Shown here: piece by piece, positions 52,852 to 63,748 of the stretch
Numbering within the stretch: position 1 is the stretch's first letter
Layout: each line of letters starts with the position of its first letter
Assembly: GCA_018368455.1 (NCBI GenBank)
Contig: JAGZEG010000004.1
Span: 62,001-126,000, forward strand
DNA from: Coriobacteriia bacterium
Lineage (GTDB): Bacteria > Actinomycetota > Coriobacteriia > Coriobacteriales > UMGS124
Length of the DNA: 64,000 nt
Direction: 5' to 3'
Translations under genes and position numbers: made by a program
The notes under the pieces: generated by a model
What the model saw: only the letters and a program-made list of their open reading frames with translations
Database searches by the model: none
What the model was told of the DNA's origin: nothing

Positions 52852-53673
52852 CTACCAGCCCTCCACGGCGTCTACGGCGTCGATCATAGCGGAGCGCAGG
52901 CCGGCGCGCTCCAGGGCGGCGACGCCCTTGATCGTCGTGCCGCCGGGGGAGCATACGGCGTCCTTGAGCGCACCGGGGTGCTCGCCGCTCGCCACGAGCA
53001 TGGCGCCCGTGCCGGCGACCATCTGGCCTGCAAGCTGGTAGGCCTGGGCGCGCGTGAGGCCGTGCTTGACGCCGGCATCTCCCAGGGCCTCGATGGCCAT
53101 GCAGATCCAGGCGGGGCCGCAGCCCGCGATCGTGCCGGCGACGCCCATGTGCGCTGTGTCGACGCGTACGACGATGCCAACGCTGCCGAGCAGCCTGTCG
53201 AGCAGAGTGCGCTCGCTTGCGTCCAGCGAGTCGACGTCCTCGACGACGAACACGCCCTGCCCCACGGAGACCGGCGTGTTGGGCACGCAACTCACGTGAT
53301 GCGTGCCGGGCGCGAGGATCTGCTCGTATGTCTCGAACGGCATGCCGGCGGCTACGGAGAGCACGACCTTGCCAGGGGTGGCCAGCGCCTCGCGTACGGG
53401 GGCAAGCACGTCGGCCACCTGGTAAGGCTTCACGGCAACGACCACGACGTCGGCAACATCCACGACGTCGGCGGCGCTGTGCAGGGGCGTGATCCCGAGC
53501 GCGCCAGTCGTGCGACAGAGCTTGTCCCAGTCGCGAGCGCAGGCACAGGCGTGTGCGGGATCGATGGCGCCGGCGTTGACGAGTCCCTTCGCCAGGGCCT
53601 GCGCCATGTTGCCGAAGCCGATGAAGCCGAGCCTGACCTGCGGCGTCTCATGTGCGACGTTCTGGTCGTCCAT
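52852..53673 (-). CDS. proC: Pyrroline-5-carboxylate reductase
   Basis: A 273-residue cytoplasmic enzyme. The NAD(P) motif GFIGFGNMAQALAKGL is at residue 17 onward, VVVAVKPYQ lies near residue 77, and the C-terminal signature has the form PGGTTIKGVAALERAGLRSAMIDAV, which is the ProC dimer block. It makes proline from pyrroline-5-carboxylate. It is monocistronic, with its own terminator. Confidence 0.93.
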   Translation of the reverse strand: MDDQNVAHETPQVRLGFIGFGNMAQALAKGLVNAGAIDPAHACACARDWDKLCRTTGALGITPLHSAADVVDVADVVVVAVKPYQVADVLAPVREALATPGKVVLSVAAGMPFETYEQILAPGTHHVSCVPNTPVSVGQGVFVVEDVDSLDASERTLLDRLLGSVGIVVRVDTAHMGVAGTIAGCGPAWICMAIEALGDAGVKHGLTRAQAYQLAGQMVAGTGAMLVASGEHPGALKDAVCSPGGTTIKGVAALERAGLRSAMIDAVDAVEGW

Positions 53674-53741
53674 GTCCGATCTCCTGTTCTGTGCGGATGC
53701 CCAGCGAGTTATCGGGATAATACCCGCTCGTTGTTGCCGTT

Positions 53742-53785
53742 GTAATAAAGCGGCGCCGAAGGCATAAGGCCGACGGCGCCGCTTT
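53742..53785 (-). terminator. Intrinsic terminator of the fatty acid synthesis operon
   Basis: AAGCGGCGCCG pairs with CGGCGCCGCTT; on the minus strand the stem is followed by TTTATTAC. It lies about 43 bases past the degV stop and marks the end of the fab/acc operon. The reverse side also has TTTCGTTT. Confidence 0.88.
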
Positions 53786-53827
53786 CGTTTCGTGATTCTG
53801 GCGATGTGAGCGTGCGGGTGGGCGGCC

Positions 53828-54715
53828 CTAGGCGGCGTCAGTCGGCGCCCAGGAGATGGAGGCCGCGCCGAGGCCGAGGTTGCACGACAGCACGGGGCCG
53901 CCGTCCTTCACGCGAATCTTTGCTTGCGGGAACGCCGCCTTCGCCGCCTTGAGCAGCTCGACGACGAGGGGCCCACGCGCTCCGTAGTGCGCAAGCGTCA
54001 GGTCGCGCGCGTCGACGGGCACCTGCGCGACCATCTCGCGGGCGGCGACGTCGGTGCCGCGGGCAACGGCAGCACAGGCTATGGCGCCGTCGCGGATCGT
54101 GAACACGGGCAGGCGGTTGAGCAGCGTCGTCACGGACTGCGGAAGCATGGAGAGGCGCCCCGCCGAGCGCAACGGCTCCGTCGTCAGCACGGAGAAACAC
54201 ACGCCCTGGCGCTCGCGGGCGTGCACGAGATCGTCGACGACGGTCTCGAAGCCGGCCCCGCTCGCCTCGAGCTCGCGGGCGCGGCGCACGAGGTACTCGA
54301 TGCCGGCAAAGCCGCCAAGCGAGTCGAGCACGGCGATGTGCGCTGTCGAGCCCGTCCCGGCGTCGGCTAGCGCGCCCTGCACCTGGTCGGCCGCGCGACA
54401 GGCGTTGCGGTACGTGCTGCCCAGGCGCGACGAGAGCGTCACGCACAGCACATTGCGTCCGGCGCTCACGAGCGGCTCGAACGCGGCGCGGAAGGCGTCG
54501 GCGCTCGCAGCGTGTGACTCGCTGGCGCTGCCGGCGCGCAGGGCGGCGTCGTAGTCGCCGTTGGCGTCCATGAACGACTCGACATATTCCTGCCCGTCGA
54601 CGACGTAGCGGTTGCTTACGAGCGAGACGTCGAGGGAGGTCGCCTCGGAGCGGGCGAGCATGGCTGTCGAGTCGACGACGATGCCCAGGGAGGGACGCGA
54701 TGCCTGTGCGCTCAC
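53828..54715 (-). CDS. DegV-family fatty-acid-binding protein
   Basis: A 295-residue DegV/FakB-type protein (LGIVVDSTAMLARSEA, VTLSSRLGSTYRNACRAADQV, LVRRARELEASGAG, LTTEPLRSAGRLSMLPQSV). Its start overlaps the accDA stop by four bases, so it is translated as the last gene of the fatty acid operon. The link suggests that it holds an acyl chain produced or taken up by this pathway; no FakA kinase gene is in the window. Confidence 0.88.
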   Translation of the reverse strand: MSAQASRPSLGIVVDSTAMLARSEATSLDVSLVSNRYVVDGQEYVESFMDANGDYDAALRAGSASESHAASADAFRAAFEPLVSAGRNVLCVTLSSRLGSTYRNACRAADQVQGALADAGTGSTAHIAVLDSLGGFAGIEYLVRRARELEASGAGFETVVDDLVHARERQGVCFSVLTTEPLRSAGRLSMLPQSVTTLLNRLPVFTIRDGAIACAAVARGTDVAAREMVAQVPVDARDLTLAHYGARGPLVVELLKAAKAAFPQAKIRVKDGGPVLSCNLGLGAASISWAPTDAA

Positions 54716-56742
54716 TGCTCCATCACCCCAATCTTGCGGAAGCGCTCGTAGCGCTGCGCCACGAGCTCATCGCCGGACAGCATGCCCAGCGTCGCGAGCG
54801 TCTGCTCAAAGCCTGCGCGCAGCTCGTCGGCCAGCGCGGACACGTTGCCGTCATGCTCGGAGACGATACGGTCGATGATGCCGAGACGCAGCAGGTCGTC
54901 GGCCGTGAGCCCGAGCTGCTCGGCAGCCTGGGCGGCCTTGGCGGCGTCCTTGTACAGGATGGACGCACAGCCCTCGGGGCTGATGACGGAGTAGACGGCG
55001 TTTTCGAGCATCCACACCTCGTTGCCCATGCCAAGGCCAAGGGCGCCTCCGCTGCCGCCCTCGCCGATGACGACGCTGATGAGCGGCACCGTGAGGCCTG
55101 CCATGGCAGCGAGGTTCTCGGCGATGGCGAGGCCCTGGCCGCGCTCCTCCGCCTCGATACCGCAGTAGGCCCCCGACGTGTCGATGAGGCAGATGACGGG
55201 CCGGCCGAACTTCTCGGCCTGCTGCATGAGGCGCAGTGCCTTGCGGTAGCCCTCGGGATGGGCGGAGCCGAAGTTGCGCGCGACGCGGTCTTTCGTCGAC
55301 GTGCCGCGCTCCGTGCCGATGACGGTGACGGCTTGCCCGCCGAGCCGCGCGATGCCGCCCACGACGGCGCCGTCGTCGGCGAAGCGCCGGTCGCCGTGGA
55401 ACTCGACGAACTCGTCGAACACCTGCGAGATGAGCGTGAGCGCCGTCGGACGATGCGTGCTGCGCGCGTTGCGCACACGGTCGTAAGCCGTCGGGGCGCT
55501 GGCGGGCGCGGCCTCGGGCGCCGGGGTTGTCGTGGCACCGGCGCCCTGGGTGGCTTCGCCAGGCTCCGAGGTAGCGCCGGCGCTTGCCGGCTCCGGGGCG
55601 CCGCCCTCTTCAGCGGGCGCTCCCGTGCGTGCGGCGTTCACGCGATGGGCTTCCTGCAGTACGGCCTGCGCGCCGTCGGCCACGCGCGCCGCGACGCCCT
55701 GGGCCGCCTCGGCGACCGTGCTTGCGACGGCCTGCGCGACCTCGGACGCGCTCGGGCGCTCGCCATGGGCACCGCCTGCGTGCTCGGCCGAGGTCTCAGC
55801 GTCTGCCGAGCGGCCTGCGATGCCGAGCGCCGTGTCGACGCCGGGTGCTGCGGGCTGCACGTGCGCGCCGTCCGCTCCGACCCCGTGCAGCGCCAGCACA
55901 CGGCCCAGGTAGCCCTTGAGCTGCGGGCGCGCGACGATCTGGTCGACGAAGCCGTGCTCGAGCTGGAACTCTGCGCTCTGGAAGCCGGCGGGCAGCTTGC
56001 GGTGGATCGTCTGCTCGATGACGCGCGGCCCCGCAAAGGCCACGAGGGCGCCCGGCTCGGCAAGCGTGACGTCGCCGAGCATGGCGAAGCTTGCCGTGAC
56101 GCCGCCCGACGTCGGGTCGGTCAGCACGCACACGTACAGGCCGCCGGCATCGGAGAAACGCCTCTGGGCTGCGGACACCTTCGCCATCTGCATGAGCGAC
56201 GTCGTGCCCTCCTGCATGCGTGCGCCGCCCGACACGGTGAAGCCGACGACAGGCAGCCCCGCCTCGCCGGCCTTCTCAAAGCACCGCGCGATCTTCTCGC
56301 CAACGACCGATCCCATGGAGCCCATCATGAAGTCGCCGCTCATGACGAACAGGGCGCACGGCAGGCCGTCGATCGTCGCCCGGCCGCAGACGACGGCGTC
56401 GTTCTCGCCGCTCTTCTCGCGGTACTTCTCGAGCTTCGAGGCATATCCCGGGAAGTTCAGGAAGTCGCGGGAGCGCAGGTCGGCGTCCCATTCGACGAAG
56501 CTGTCGGCGTCGGTCGTGATCTCGATGCGCCGGCGGGCCGTCAGGCGCATGTGGTGGCCGCACCGGGGGCAGACGTCCAGGTTGGTCGCCATGTCCTCGA
56601 CGTCCACGATGCGGTGGCAGCTGGGGCACTTCACGTAGAGCCGGCGCTCCGCCACCTCGACGGGAACCTCGGTCAAAGGGCTCTCGAGCGTGTTGCGGCT
56701 CTTCTTCGAGATGAGCTTGGCAAACATGTCCATCGACGGCAT
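54712..56742 (-). CDS. accDA: Acetyl-CoA carboxylase carboxyltransferase, fused beta and alpha subunits
   Basis: A 676-residue fusion. The beta part comes first: a zinc ribbon (CPSCHRIVDVEDMATNLDVCPRCGHH, about residues 39-65) and then the crotonase-fold domain to about residue 290. An Ala/Pro/Glu-rich linker of roughly 130 residues follows. The alpha part (about 425-676) has DEFVEFHGDRRFADDGAVVGG, GYRKALRLMQQAEKFGRPVICLIDTSGAYCG in family terms, and IGEGGSGGALGLG. It transfers the carboxyl group from biotin to acetyl-CoA. It sits 3 bases after accC. Confidence 0.92.
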   Translation of the reverse strand: MPSMDMFAKLISKKSRNTLESPLTEVPVEVAERRLYVKCPSCHRIVDVEDMATNLDVCPRCGHHMRLTARRRIEITTDADSFVEWDADLRSRDFLNFPGYASKLEKYREKSGENDAVVCGRATIDGLPCALFVMSGDFMMGSMGSVVGEKIARCFEKAGEAGLPVVGFTVSGGARMQEGTTSLMQMAKVSAAQRRFSDAGGLYVCVLTDPTSGGVTASFAMLGDVTLAEPGALVAFAGPRVIEQTIHRKLPAGFQSAEFQLEHGFVDQIVARPQLKGYLGRVLALHGVGADGAHVQPAAPGVDTALGIAGRSADAETSAEHAGGAHGERPSASEVAQAVASTVAEAAQGVAARVADGAQAVLQEAHRVNAARTGAPAEEGGAPEPASAGATSEPGEATQGAGATTTPAPEAAPASAPTAYDRVRNARSTHRPTALTLISQVFDEFVEFHGDRRFADDGAVVGGIARLGGQAVTVIGTERGTSTKDRVARNFGSAHPEGYRKALRLMQQAEKFGRPVICLIDTSGAYCGIEAEERGQGLAIAENLAAMAGLTVPLISVVIGEGGSGGALGLGMGNEVWMLENAVYSVISPEGCASILYKDAAKAAQAAEQLGLTADDLLRLGIIDRIVSEHDGNVSALADELRAGFEQTLATLGMLSGDELVAQRYERFRKIGVMEQ

Positions 56743-56745
56743 CGG

Positions 56746-58080
<1,335 letters not shown>

Positions 58081-58132
58081 GGGCACACGCTTTCGTGATC
58101 GGGGAGGGGCGGACGGCGCGCGGCTCGGCGGC

Positions 58133-58570
58133 CTACTCGGCCTCGGGGGCCTTGGGCTGCACGAGCGCGAACGAGAACTCGGCCGTCGTGCACAGCGTGC
58201 CGTTGACGCTGGCCGTGCCCGTCGCGAAGCGGAACGGGCCCTTGGCCTTCGTGATGGAGCAGACGAGCTCGATGGTGTCTCCGGGCGCGACGGGGTGCTT
58301 GAAGCGCACCTTGTCCAGGCTCGTGTAGTAGGGCGTCGCGCCCTTGAGCGCCGGGTCGTCGGCGAGCAGCACGCAGCAGTTCTGCGCGATCATCTCGCAC
58401 TGGATGACGCCGGGGACGACGGGGTTGCCGGGGAAGTGTCCCTGCAGGAAGAACTCGTCGCCGCGCACGTGGTACGTGCCGTGGGCCTGCCCGTCGACGA
58501 CGGACGCCTCGTCGAGCAGCAGCATGGGCTCGCGGTGCGGCAGGATCGTCTTGAGCTGCTCCCTATCCAT
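58133..58570 (-). CDS. fabZ: 3-hydroxyacyl-ACP dehydratase
   Basis: A 145-residue hotdog dehydratase. It starts with ILPHREPMLLLDEASVVDG and has the active-site block GHFPGNPVVPGVIQCEMIAQ, with the catalytic His. The Glu is present in QCEMIAQ. AAGGAGGCACC lies upstream of the ATG. It removes water from 3-hydroxyacyl-ACP in each elongation cycle. Confidence 0.95.
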   Translation of the reverse strand: MDREQLKTILPHREPMLLLDEASVVDGQAHGTYHVRGDEFFLQGHFPGNPVVPGVIQCEMIAQNCCVLLADDPALKGATPYYTSLDKVRFKHPVAPGDTIELVCSITKAKGPFRFATGTASVNGTLCTTAEFSFALVQPKAPEAE

Positions 58571-58636
58571 GGGTGCCTCCTTGTTGGGACGGCCCCGGTC
58601 GCGCAGGGCGAGGCCGGGGCCGGACGTGTGCGCTGG

Positions 58637-59152
58637 CTACTCCGAGATCTTCATGAGGCAGCGGCCGTACTCGACGAGCTCACCGTCCGAGACGCAGATG
58701 TCCACAATCGTGCCGTCGCACTCGGCCGCGATCTCGTTCATGCACTTCATCGCCTCGACGATGCAGAGCGTGTCGCCCTTCTTCACCTTGGAGCCCACGG
58801 TGACGAACGGGTCGGCGCCGGGCGCGGGCGCGGCGTAGAACACGCCTACCATGGGGGCGCTCACCTCGCGGGAGCCGTCGTCGGCCGGCTTGGGCGCAGG
58901 CGCCGCGGGGGCGGGAGCGGGAGTGCTCGCCGACGCGGGCGATGCGGGGGCCGGCGCCGGGGCTGGCGTGGGTGCCGCGCCCGGGAAGCCGGAGGCGGCG
59001 GCGATGACGACGGGCGGGACGGGCGCCGGGGTCGGGGCGACCTTGGGCCCGCGGTCGAGCTCGATCTTGCCGGACTCGTCGTCGATCTTCACGTGCGACA
59101 GGTCGTGCTGCTCCATGAGCTCGACGATGCCGCGCAGGGTTTCGAGGTCCAT
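58637..59152 (-). CDS. accB: Biotin carboxyl carrier protein of acetyl-CoA carboxylase
   Basis: A 171-residue carrier. An N-terminal helix pair (LRGIVELMEQHDLSHVKIDDESGKIELDRG) is followed by a Pro/Ala-rich flexible linker and the C-terminal biotinyl domain, in which the lysine of VEAMKCMNEI (about residue 136) is the biotin site. It starts three bases after the fabF stop. Confidence 0.95.
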   Translation of the reverse strand: MDLETLRGIVELMEQHDLSHVKIDDESGKIELDRGPKVAPTPAPVPPVVIAAASGFPGAAPTPAPAPAPASPASASTPAPAPAAPAPKPADDGSREVSAPMVGVFYAAPAPGADPFVTVGSKVKKGDTLCIVEAMKCMNEIAAECDGTIVDICVSDGELVEYGRCLMKISE

Positions 59153-59155
59153 CGG

Positions 59156-60451
59156 TTACTCCTCTTCGTACTTCTTGAACGCCAGCGCGGCGTTGTGGCC
59201 ACCGAAGCCGAGGTTCGTCGAGAGTGCCCAGCGCCCGTCGAACGTGCGGGCCGTGCCGGGCGTGTAGTCCAGGTCGCACTCGGGGTCGGCGTGCTCGAGG
59301 TGGATGGTCGGGGGCACGACGCCGTCGCGCAGCGCCAGCGCGCACACCATGGCCTCCATGGCGCCCGTCGCGCCGAGCATGTGGCCCGTCATCGACTTCG
59401 TGGACGAGATGTGGGCCGCGCGGGCCGCGTCCTCGCCGAGGGCCTGCTTAAAGCCACGCGTCTCCGAGGCGTCGTTGAGCTTCGTCGACGTGCCGTGCGC
59501 GTTGATGTAGAGCCCCTCGCTCGCGTCGAGGCCTGCCTCGGCGACGGCGATCTTGATGGCGTTCGTGATGCCGGCCGCCTCGGGGTCGGGCGACGTGATG
59601 TGGTAGGCGTCCGCCGTGTTGCCGTAGCCGGCGACCTCGGCGTAGATCTTGGCGCCGCGAGCGCGGGCGTGCTCCAGCTCCTCGAGCACGAGCACGACAG
59701 CGCCCTCACCCATGACGAAGCCGTCGCGCTCGGCGTCGAACGGGCGGCAGGCCGTCTCGGGGTCGGGGTTCTTCGACAGCGCCATGCAGCTCGTGAACGC
59801 TGCGATGGCGACGGGCAGGACGCTTGCCTCCGAGCCGCCGGCCAGGCACACGTCGGCGTAACCGTCCTTGATGGCGTGGAAGGCCTCGCCGACCTCGTGG
59901 GCGCTCGTGGAGCACGCCGTGACGACGGGCAGCGTCGGGCCGGTGGCGTGATGGCGCATGGAGACGGCGCCCGAGGCCATGTTTGCGATCATCATCGGGA
60001 TCATGAACGGCGACACCTTGCGAGGGCCGCCCTCGTTGAACTTCGTGATCTGGTCGATCATCGTCGAGAAGCCGCCGATACCCGAGCCCACGTACGTGCC
60101 CACGCGCGTGGGGTCAACGTTGGCGTGCTCGGGAGCGTCCTCTGCAGCGCCTGCGCCCGCCTTGGCGCCGGGGATGACGAGCCCGGCGTCGGCCACGGCC
60201 TCGTCGGAGGCTGCGATGGCGTACTGCACGTTGGGGTCGTTGTGACGCACCTCGGACTTGGAGAGGTAGGCGAGCGGGTCGAAGCCCTTGACCTCGGCGG
60301 CGACGGACACCTTGAAGTCGGCCGTGTCGAAACGCGTGATGGTGCCGACGCCGTTCGTGCCTGCCTTCAGGGCCTTCCATGTGTCGGGGGCGTTAAGGGC
60401 CAGGGGCGTGACGGCGCCCAGGCCGGTTATGACGACTCTGCGATGATCCAT
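59156..60451 (-). CDS. fabF: 3-oxoacyl-ACP synthase II
   Basis: A 431-residue condensing enzyme. The Cys-His-His triad is visible: Cys in VTACSTSAHEVGEAF, His in INAHGTSTKLND, and His in STKSMTGHMLGATG. It begins RRVVITGLGAVTPLALN. It elongates acyl-ACP with malonyl-ACP. Length is normal with a slightly extended insertion near residue 100 (AGAAEDAPEHANVD). Confidence 0.95.
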   Translation of the reverse strand: MDHRRVVITGLGAVTPLALNAPDTWKALKAGTNGVGTITRFDTADFKVSVAAEVKGFDPLAYLSKSEVRHNDPNVQYAIAASDEAVADAGLVIPGAKAGAGAAEDAPEHANVDPTRVGTYVGSGIGGFSTMIDQITKFNEGGPRKVSPFMIPMMIANMASGAVSMRHHATGPTLPVVTACSTSAHEVGEAFHAIKDGYADVCLAGGSEASVLPVAIAAFTSCMALSKNPDPETACRPFDAERDGFVMGEGAVVLVLEELEHARARGAKIYAEVAGYGNTADAYHITSPDPEAAGITNAIKIAVAEAGLDASEGLYINAHGTSTKLNDASETRGFKQALGEDAARAAHISSTKSMTGHMLGATGAMEAMVCALALRDGVVPPTIHLEHADPECDLDYTPGTARTFDGRWALSTNLGFGGHNAALAFKKYEEE

Positions 60452-60527
60452 CGGTCATGCTCCAAACTCGGGCCGCGCACGGGCCCTGCTTGCGGTTGGT
60501 ACGAAAGAGAGGCTGGCTGCCCGGGCG

Positions 60528-61304
60528 CTACATGCGCAGGCCGCCGTCGACGCGGATGACCTCGCCCGTGACGTAGCCGGCTGCCTCGCTGGCGAGGAAC
60601 GCTACGACGGCCGCGACGTCGGCGGCGCTGCCCATGCGGCCGAGCGGTATCTGCTCGTCGTAGCGGGTGCGGACGTCGGCAGGCAGGTCTGCCGTCATGT
60701 CAGTCTCGATGAAGCCGGGCGCCACGGCGTTGCACGTGACGCCGCGCTTGGCGAACTCGCGCGCCACCGACTTCGTGAGGCCGATGAGGCCGGCCTTCGA
60801 CGAGGCGTAGTTGGCCTGGCCCGCGTTGCCCATGATGCCGACGACGGACGTCACGTTGACGATGCGGCCTGCCTGGGCGCGCATGAGCGTGCGGGACAGG
60901 GCTTTCGTCATGTGGAACGCGCCTTTGAGGTTCACGTCGATGACGCGGTCGAAGTCGTCCTCGCTCATGCGCATGAGCAGGCTGTCGCGCGTGATGCCGG
61001 CGTTGTTGACGAGGGCGCTGACCGGGCCCTGCTCGGCGACGATCTGCTTGCAGACGTCCGTGCAGGCCTGGGCGTCGGCCACGTCGCAGCGGTAGGCGCA
61101 CGCCGTGGCGCCCAAGGCCCGGACGGCCTCGAGCGTGTCGGCTGCGGCCTGCTCGTTGCCGGCGTAGACGAGCGCGAGGTCGCAGCCCTGCGCCGCGAGC
61201 GCCTCGGAGATGGCGCGACCGATGCCGCGCGTGCCGCCGGTCACGACGGCCAGGCGACGCTGCGGGGTCTCGGTGGCGGTCGTAGTGTCCTCAGTGCATG
61301 CCAT
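60528..61304 (-). CDS. fabG: 3-oxoacyl-ACP reductase
   Basis: A 258-residue short-chain dehydrogenase. TGGTRGIGRAISEAL binds NADP, NNAGITRDSLLMRM is the FabG-specific block, and the catalytic Ser-Tyr-Lys set is in NVTSVVGIMGNAGQANYASSKAG in family terms. The ATG at 61304 follows AAGGAGG with good spacing; an upstream TTG two codons away is less likely. Confidence 0.95.
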   Translation of the reverse strand: MACTEDTTTATETPQRRLAVVTGGTRGIGRAISEALAAQGCDLALVYAGNEQAAADTLEAVRALGATACAYRCDVADAQACTDVCKQIVAEQGPVSALVNNAGITRDSLLMRMSEDDFDRVIDVNLKGAFHMTKALSRTLMRAQAGRIVNVTSVVGIMGNAGQANYASSKAGLIGLTKSVAREFAKRGVTCNAVAPGFIETDMTADLPADVRTRYDEQIPLGRMGSAADVAAVVAFLASEAAGYVTGEVIRVDGGLRM

Positions 61305-61370
61305 GGGCAAAAGCCTCCTTCGTGCGATCGCGTGATCGCGGACGGGCGGGGTGCGTGCGGGTGCGGGGCG

Positions 61371-62321
61371 CTATGCCAGGCCGAGCTCGGTGAGCACGGC
61401 GTCCAGCTCGGCGGGCGTCTCGCAGCTCAGGGCGCGGGCGTCGGGCAGCGTGCGCTTCACAAGGCCCGTGAGCACCTTGCCGGGACCCACCTCGACGAAC
61501 GTGTCGATGCCCCGATCGGCCATGCCCTGCAGCGTGCGCGTCCAGCGCACGGGGTGGGCCACCTGGCTCGCGAGCAAGTTTGCCTGCTCGACGGCGTCGG
61601 CCGGGTAGGGGCGGCCCGTCGCGTTGGCCCAGATCTCGACGCCTGCCGGGTGCAGCGGGTGCGTCTCCAGGTAGGCGCGCAGGCCGTCGCTGGCCGCCTG
61701 CATGTACGGGCTGTGGAACGCGCCGGACACGGCGAGCGGCATGGCGCGGCCACCGGCCTGCTTCACGAGGGGCGCCAGCGTTTCGAGTGCCGCAGCCGAG
61801 CCGGCGACGACGGTCTGGGCGGGGCTGTTGTAGTTGACGGCCCACGCCTCTCCGGCCTGGCTTGCGAGCTCCTCCACCTGCTCGGGGGCCAGCTTGAGCA
61901 CCGCGAGCATGCCGCCCGGGTGCGCCGTGCAGGCCTCGTCCATGAGGCGGGCGCGCTCGCATACGAGCTCGAAGCCCTGCGCGTCGCCGAGCACGCCGGC
62001 AAAGGCCAGCGCGGCCAGCTCGCCCAGGGAGAAACCGGCGACGCAAGCGGGGCGCACGCCGCGAGCCTGCAGCGCGCGGGCGCACGCCAGGTCCATCGCG
62101 TACATGCACGGCTGCGTGTTGGCCGTCTGCTTGAGCTCGTCGGCGCTGCCCTCGAAGCACAGCGCGCTCGTGCCGGGGCGCACCTCGTCGCACGCGTCGA
62201 ACACGGCGCGCGCCGCAGGCTCGGCGGCGGCAAGCTCGGCGCCCATGCCGGGGTGCTGGGCTCCCTGGCCGGCAAACAGCAGCGCGACGTTCGGGAGCAC
62301 GGGGGTTTCTACGCGATCCAC
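61371..62321 (-). CDS. fabD: Malonyl-CoA:ACP transacylase
   Basis: A 316-residue transacylase. It starts VALLFAGQGAQHPGMG, and the nucleophile elbow reads VAGFSLGELAALAFAG near residue 95, where most FabD proteins have GHSLGEY; the serine is kept. The malonate-binding Arg is in CERARLMDEA, the catalytic His in VSGAFHSPYMQ, and the final block is FVEVGPGKVLTGL. It overlaps the fabK end by 13 bases. Confidence 0.93.
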   Translation of the reverse strand: MDRVETPVLPNVALLFAGQGAQHPGMGAELAAAEPAARAVFDACDEVRPGTSALCFEGSADELKQTANTQPCMYAMDLACARALQARGVRPACVAGFSLGELAALAFAGVLGDAQGFELVCERARLMDEACTAHPGGMLAVLKLAPEQVEELASQAGEAWAVNYNSPAQTVVAGSAAALETLAPLVKQAGGRAMPLAVSGAFHSPYMQAASDGLRAYLETHPLHPAGVEIWANATGRPYPADAVEQANLLASQVAHPVRWTRTLQGMADRGIDTFVEVGPGKVLTGLVKRTLPDARALSCETPAELDAVLTELGLA

Positions 62322-63253
62322 GTGCCCGCCCCCTTGAGCGTGCGCTCGGCCCCGTCCATGAGGTCGGCGATGATGGCGGCGGCAGGCTCCTCCTTGCTCA
62401 CCATGGCGGCAACCTGGCCGGCCATGAAGTAGCCGCGGTCGGAGTCGCCGTCCTTCGCGGCCCTGCGCAGCGCACCGGCGGAGGTGCCGTGCAGCTCGTC
62501 ATCGTTCTGGCACGTTGCCTCGAGCTGGGCGTAGTCGTGCGTGAACGGCGTCTTGAGCGCGCGCACGGGATGGCCGGTGCGGCGGCCGGTCACGATGGTC
62601 GAGATGTCCTTGGCCTTGAGGATCTTGTCCTTGTAGACCTGGCTGACCGTGCACTCCGTGGCGACGAGGAAACGCGTGCCCACCTGCACGCCCTGCGCGC
62701 CGAGCATGAACGCCGCCGCGACCTGGCGGCCGTCGGCGATGCCGCCCGCTGCGAGCACGGGGATGTTCACGGCGTCGACGACCTGCGGCACGAGTGCCAT
62801 CGTCGTGAGGTCGCCCACGTGGCCGCCCGACTCGCCGCCCTCGGCGACGACGGCGGCCGCGCCGAGGCGCGCCACGAGCTTGGCCATGGACACGGAGGCG
62901 ACGACGGGGATGACCTTGATGCCCGCCTCTTTCCAGGCGGCCATGTACTTCGTGGGGTTGCCGGCGCCTGTGACGACGACGGGCACGTGCTCGTCGATGA
63001 CGACCTGGGCCACTTCGTCGGCGAACGGGCTCATGAGCATGATGTTCACGCCGAACGGCTTGTCGGTGTGTGCGCGCAGCTCGTGAATCTGGTCGCGCAG
63101 CCAGGCCGCGTCCGCGTTCATGGCAGCGATGATGCCCAGGCCGCCGGCCTCGGAGACCGCGGCGGCCAGGCTGGCGTCGGCGATCCAGGCCATGCCGCCC
63201 TGGAACACGGGGTGCTCGATGCCGAGCAGGTCACACAGGGGGGTTCGGATCAT
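62309..63253 (-). CDS. fabK: Enoyl-ACP reductase, FMN-dependent
   Basis: A 314-residue TIM-barrel flavoenzyme of the 2-nitropropane dioxygenase superfamily. FabK blocks are LGIEHPVFQGGMAWIADASLAAAVSEAGGLG in family terms, AEGGESGGHVG, PVLAAGGIADGRQVAAAFMLGAQGVQVGTRF and RGYFMAGQVAAMV. It carries out the last reduction of the cycle with NADH and replaces FabI, of which there is no trace in the window. FabK proteins are insensitive to triclosan. Confidence 0.94.
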   Translation of the reverse strand: MIRTPLCDLLGIEHPVFQGGMAWIADASLAAAVSEAGGLGIIAAMNADAAWLRDQIHELRAHTDKPFGVNIMLMSPFADEVAQVVIDEHVPVVVTGAGNPTKYMAAWKEAGIKVIPVVASVSMAKLVARLGAAAVVAEGGESGGHVGDLTTMALVPQVVDAVNIPVLAAGGIADGRQVAAAFMLGAQGVQVGTRFLVATECTVSQVYKDKILKAKDISTIVTGRRTGHPVRALKTPFTHDYAQLEATCQNDDELHGTSAGALRRAAKDGDSDRGYFMAGQVAAMVSKEEPAAAIIADLMDGAERTLKGAGTWIA

Positions 63254-63369
63254 GGTAGCGTGCTCCTCGCTTTCGTGAGGGCGGCCGGCGCCGTTTGAAG
63301 AGGTGCCGGCCGCCCGCCCGTTCGTGCGCGTGGCCCTAGGCGCGTCGCGCCGCGGGGCCTTGCCTGCGC

Positions 63370-63606
63370 CTAGTTACCGGCGATGGCGTCGTCGACGAGC
63401 TTGACGAAGTCGCCGACCGTCTTGGGGTTGGACTCGGGATCGATCTCGATGCCGAACTCCTCCTCGCAGGCCATGACGGCCTCGACGGTGGCCAGGCTGT
63501 CCAGACCGGCGGACTCGAGCGTCATCTCGGGCGTGAACTCGACGTTCTCGAGGCCGTCCTGCTCCTTGAGGACCTTCACCACGCGGTCGAACGTGCTCTC
63601 AGCCAT
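63370..63606 (-). CDS. acpP: Acyl carrier protein
   Basis: A 78-residue acidic four-helix protein. The phosphopantetheine serine is S37 in AGLDSLATVE. AAGGAGGAAAGC stands before the ATG. It carries acyl chains between the enzymes of the operon. The substitution of LATVE for the usual LDTVE or LDVVE after DS is a small deviation. Confidence 0.95.
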   Translation of the reverse strand: MAESTFDRVVKVLKEQDGLENVEFTPEMTLESAGLDSLATVEAVMACEEEFGIEIDPESNPKTVGDFVKLVDDAIAGN

Positions 63607-63748
63607 GCTTTCCTCCTTGGTATCGGGCCCGACGGCGCCGGACCTCCAATGGCCTTTCCTACGTATCTTATCTACATGCGGGGCGCGTGTGGCGCACGCC
63701 GCCTTGGCTGCACCGCACGCCCACCGCGCATGTTCCTCTGTGGGTGCC

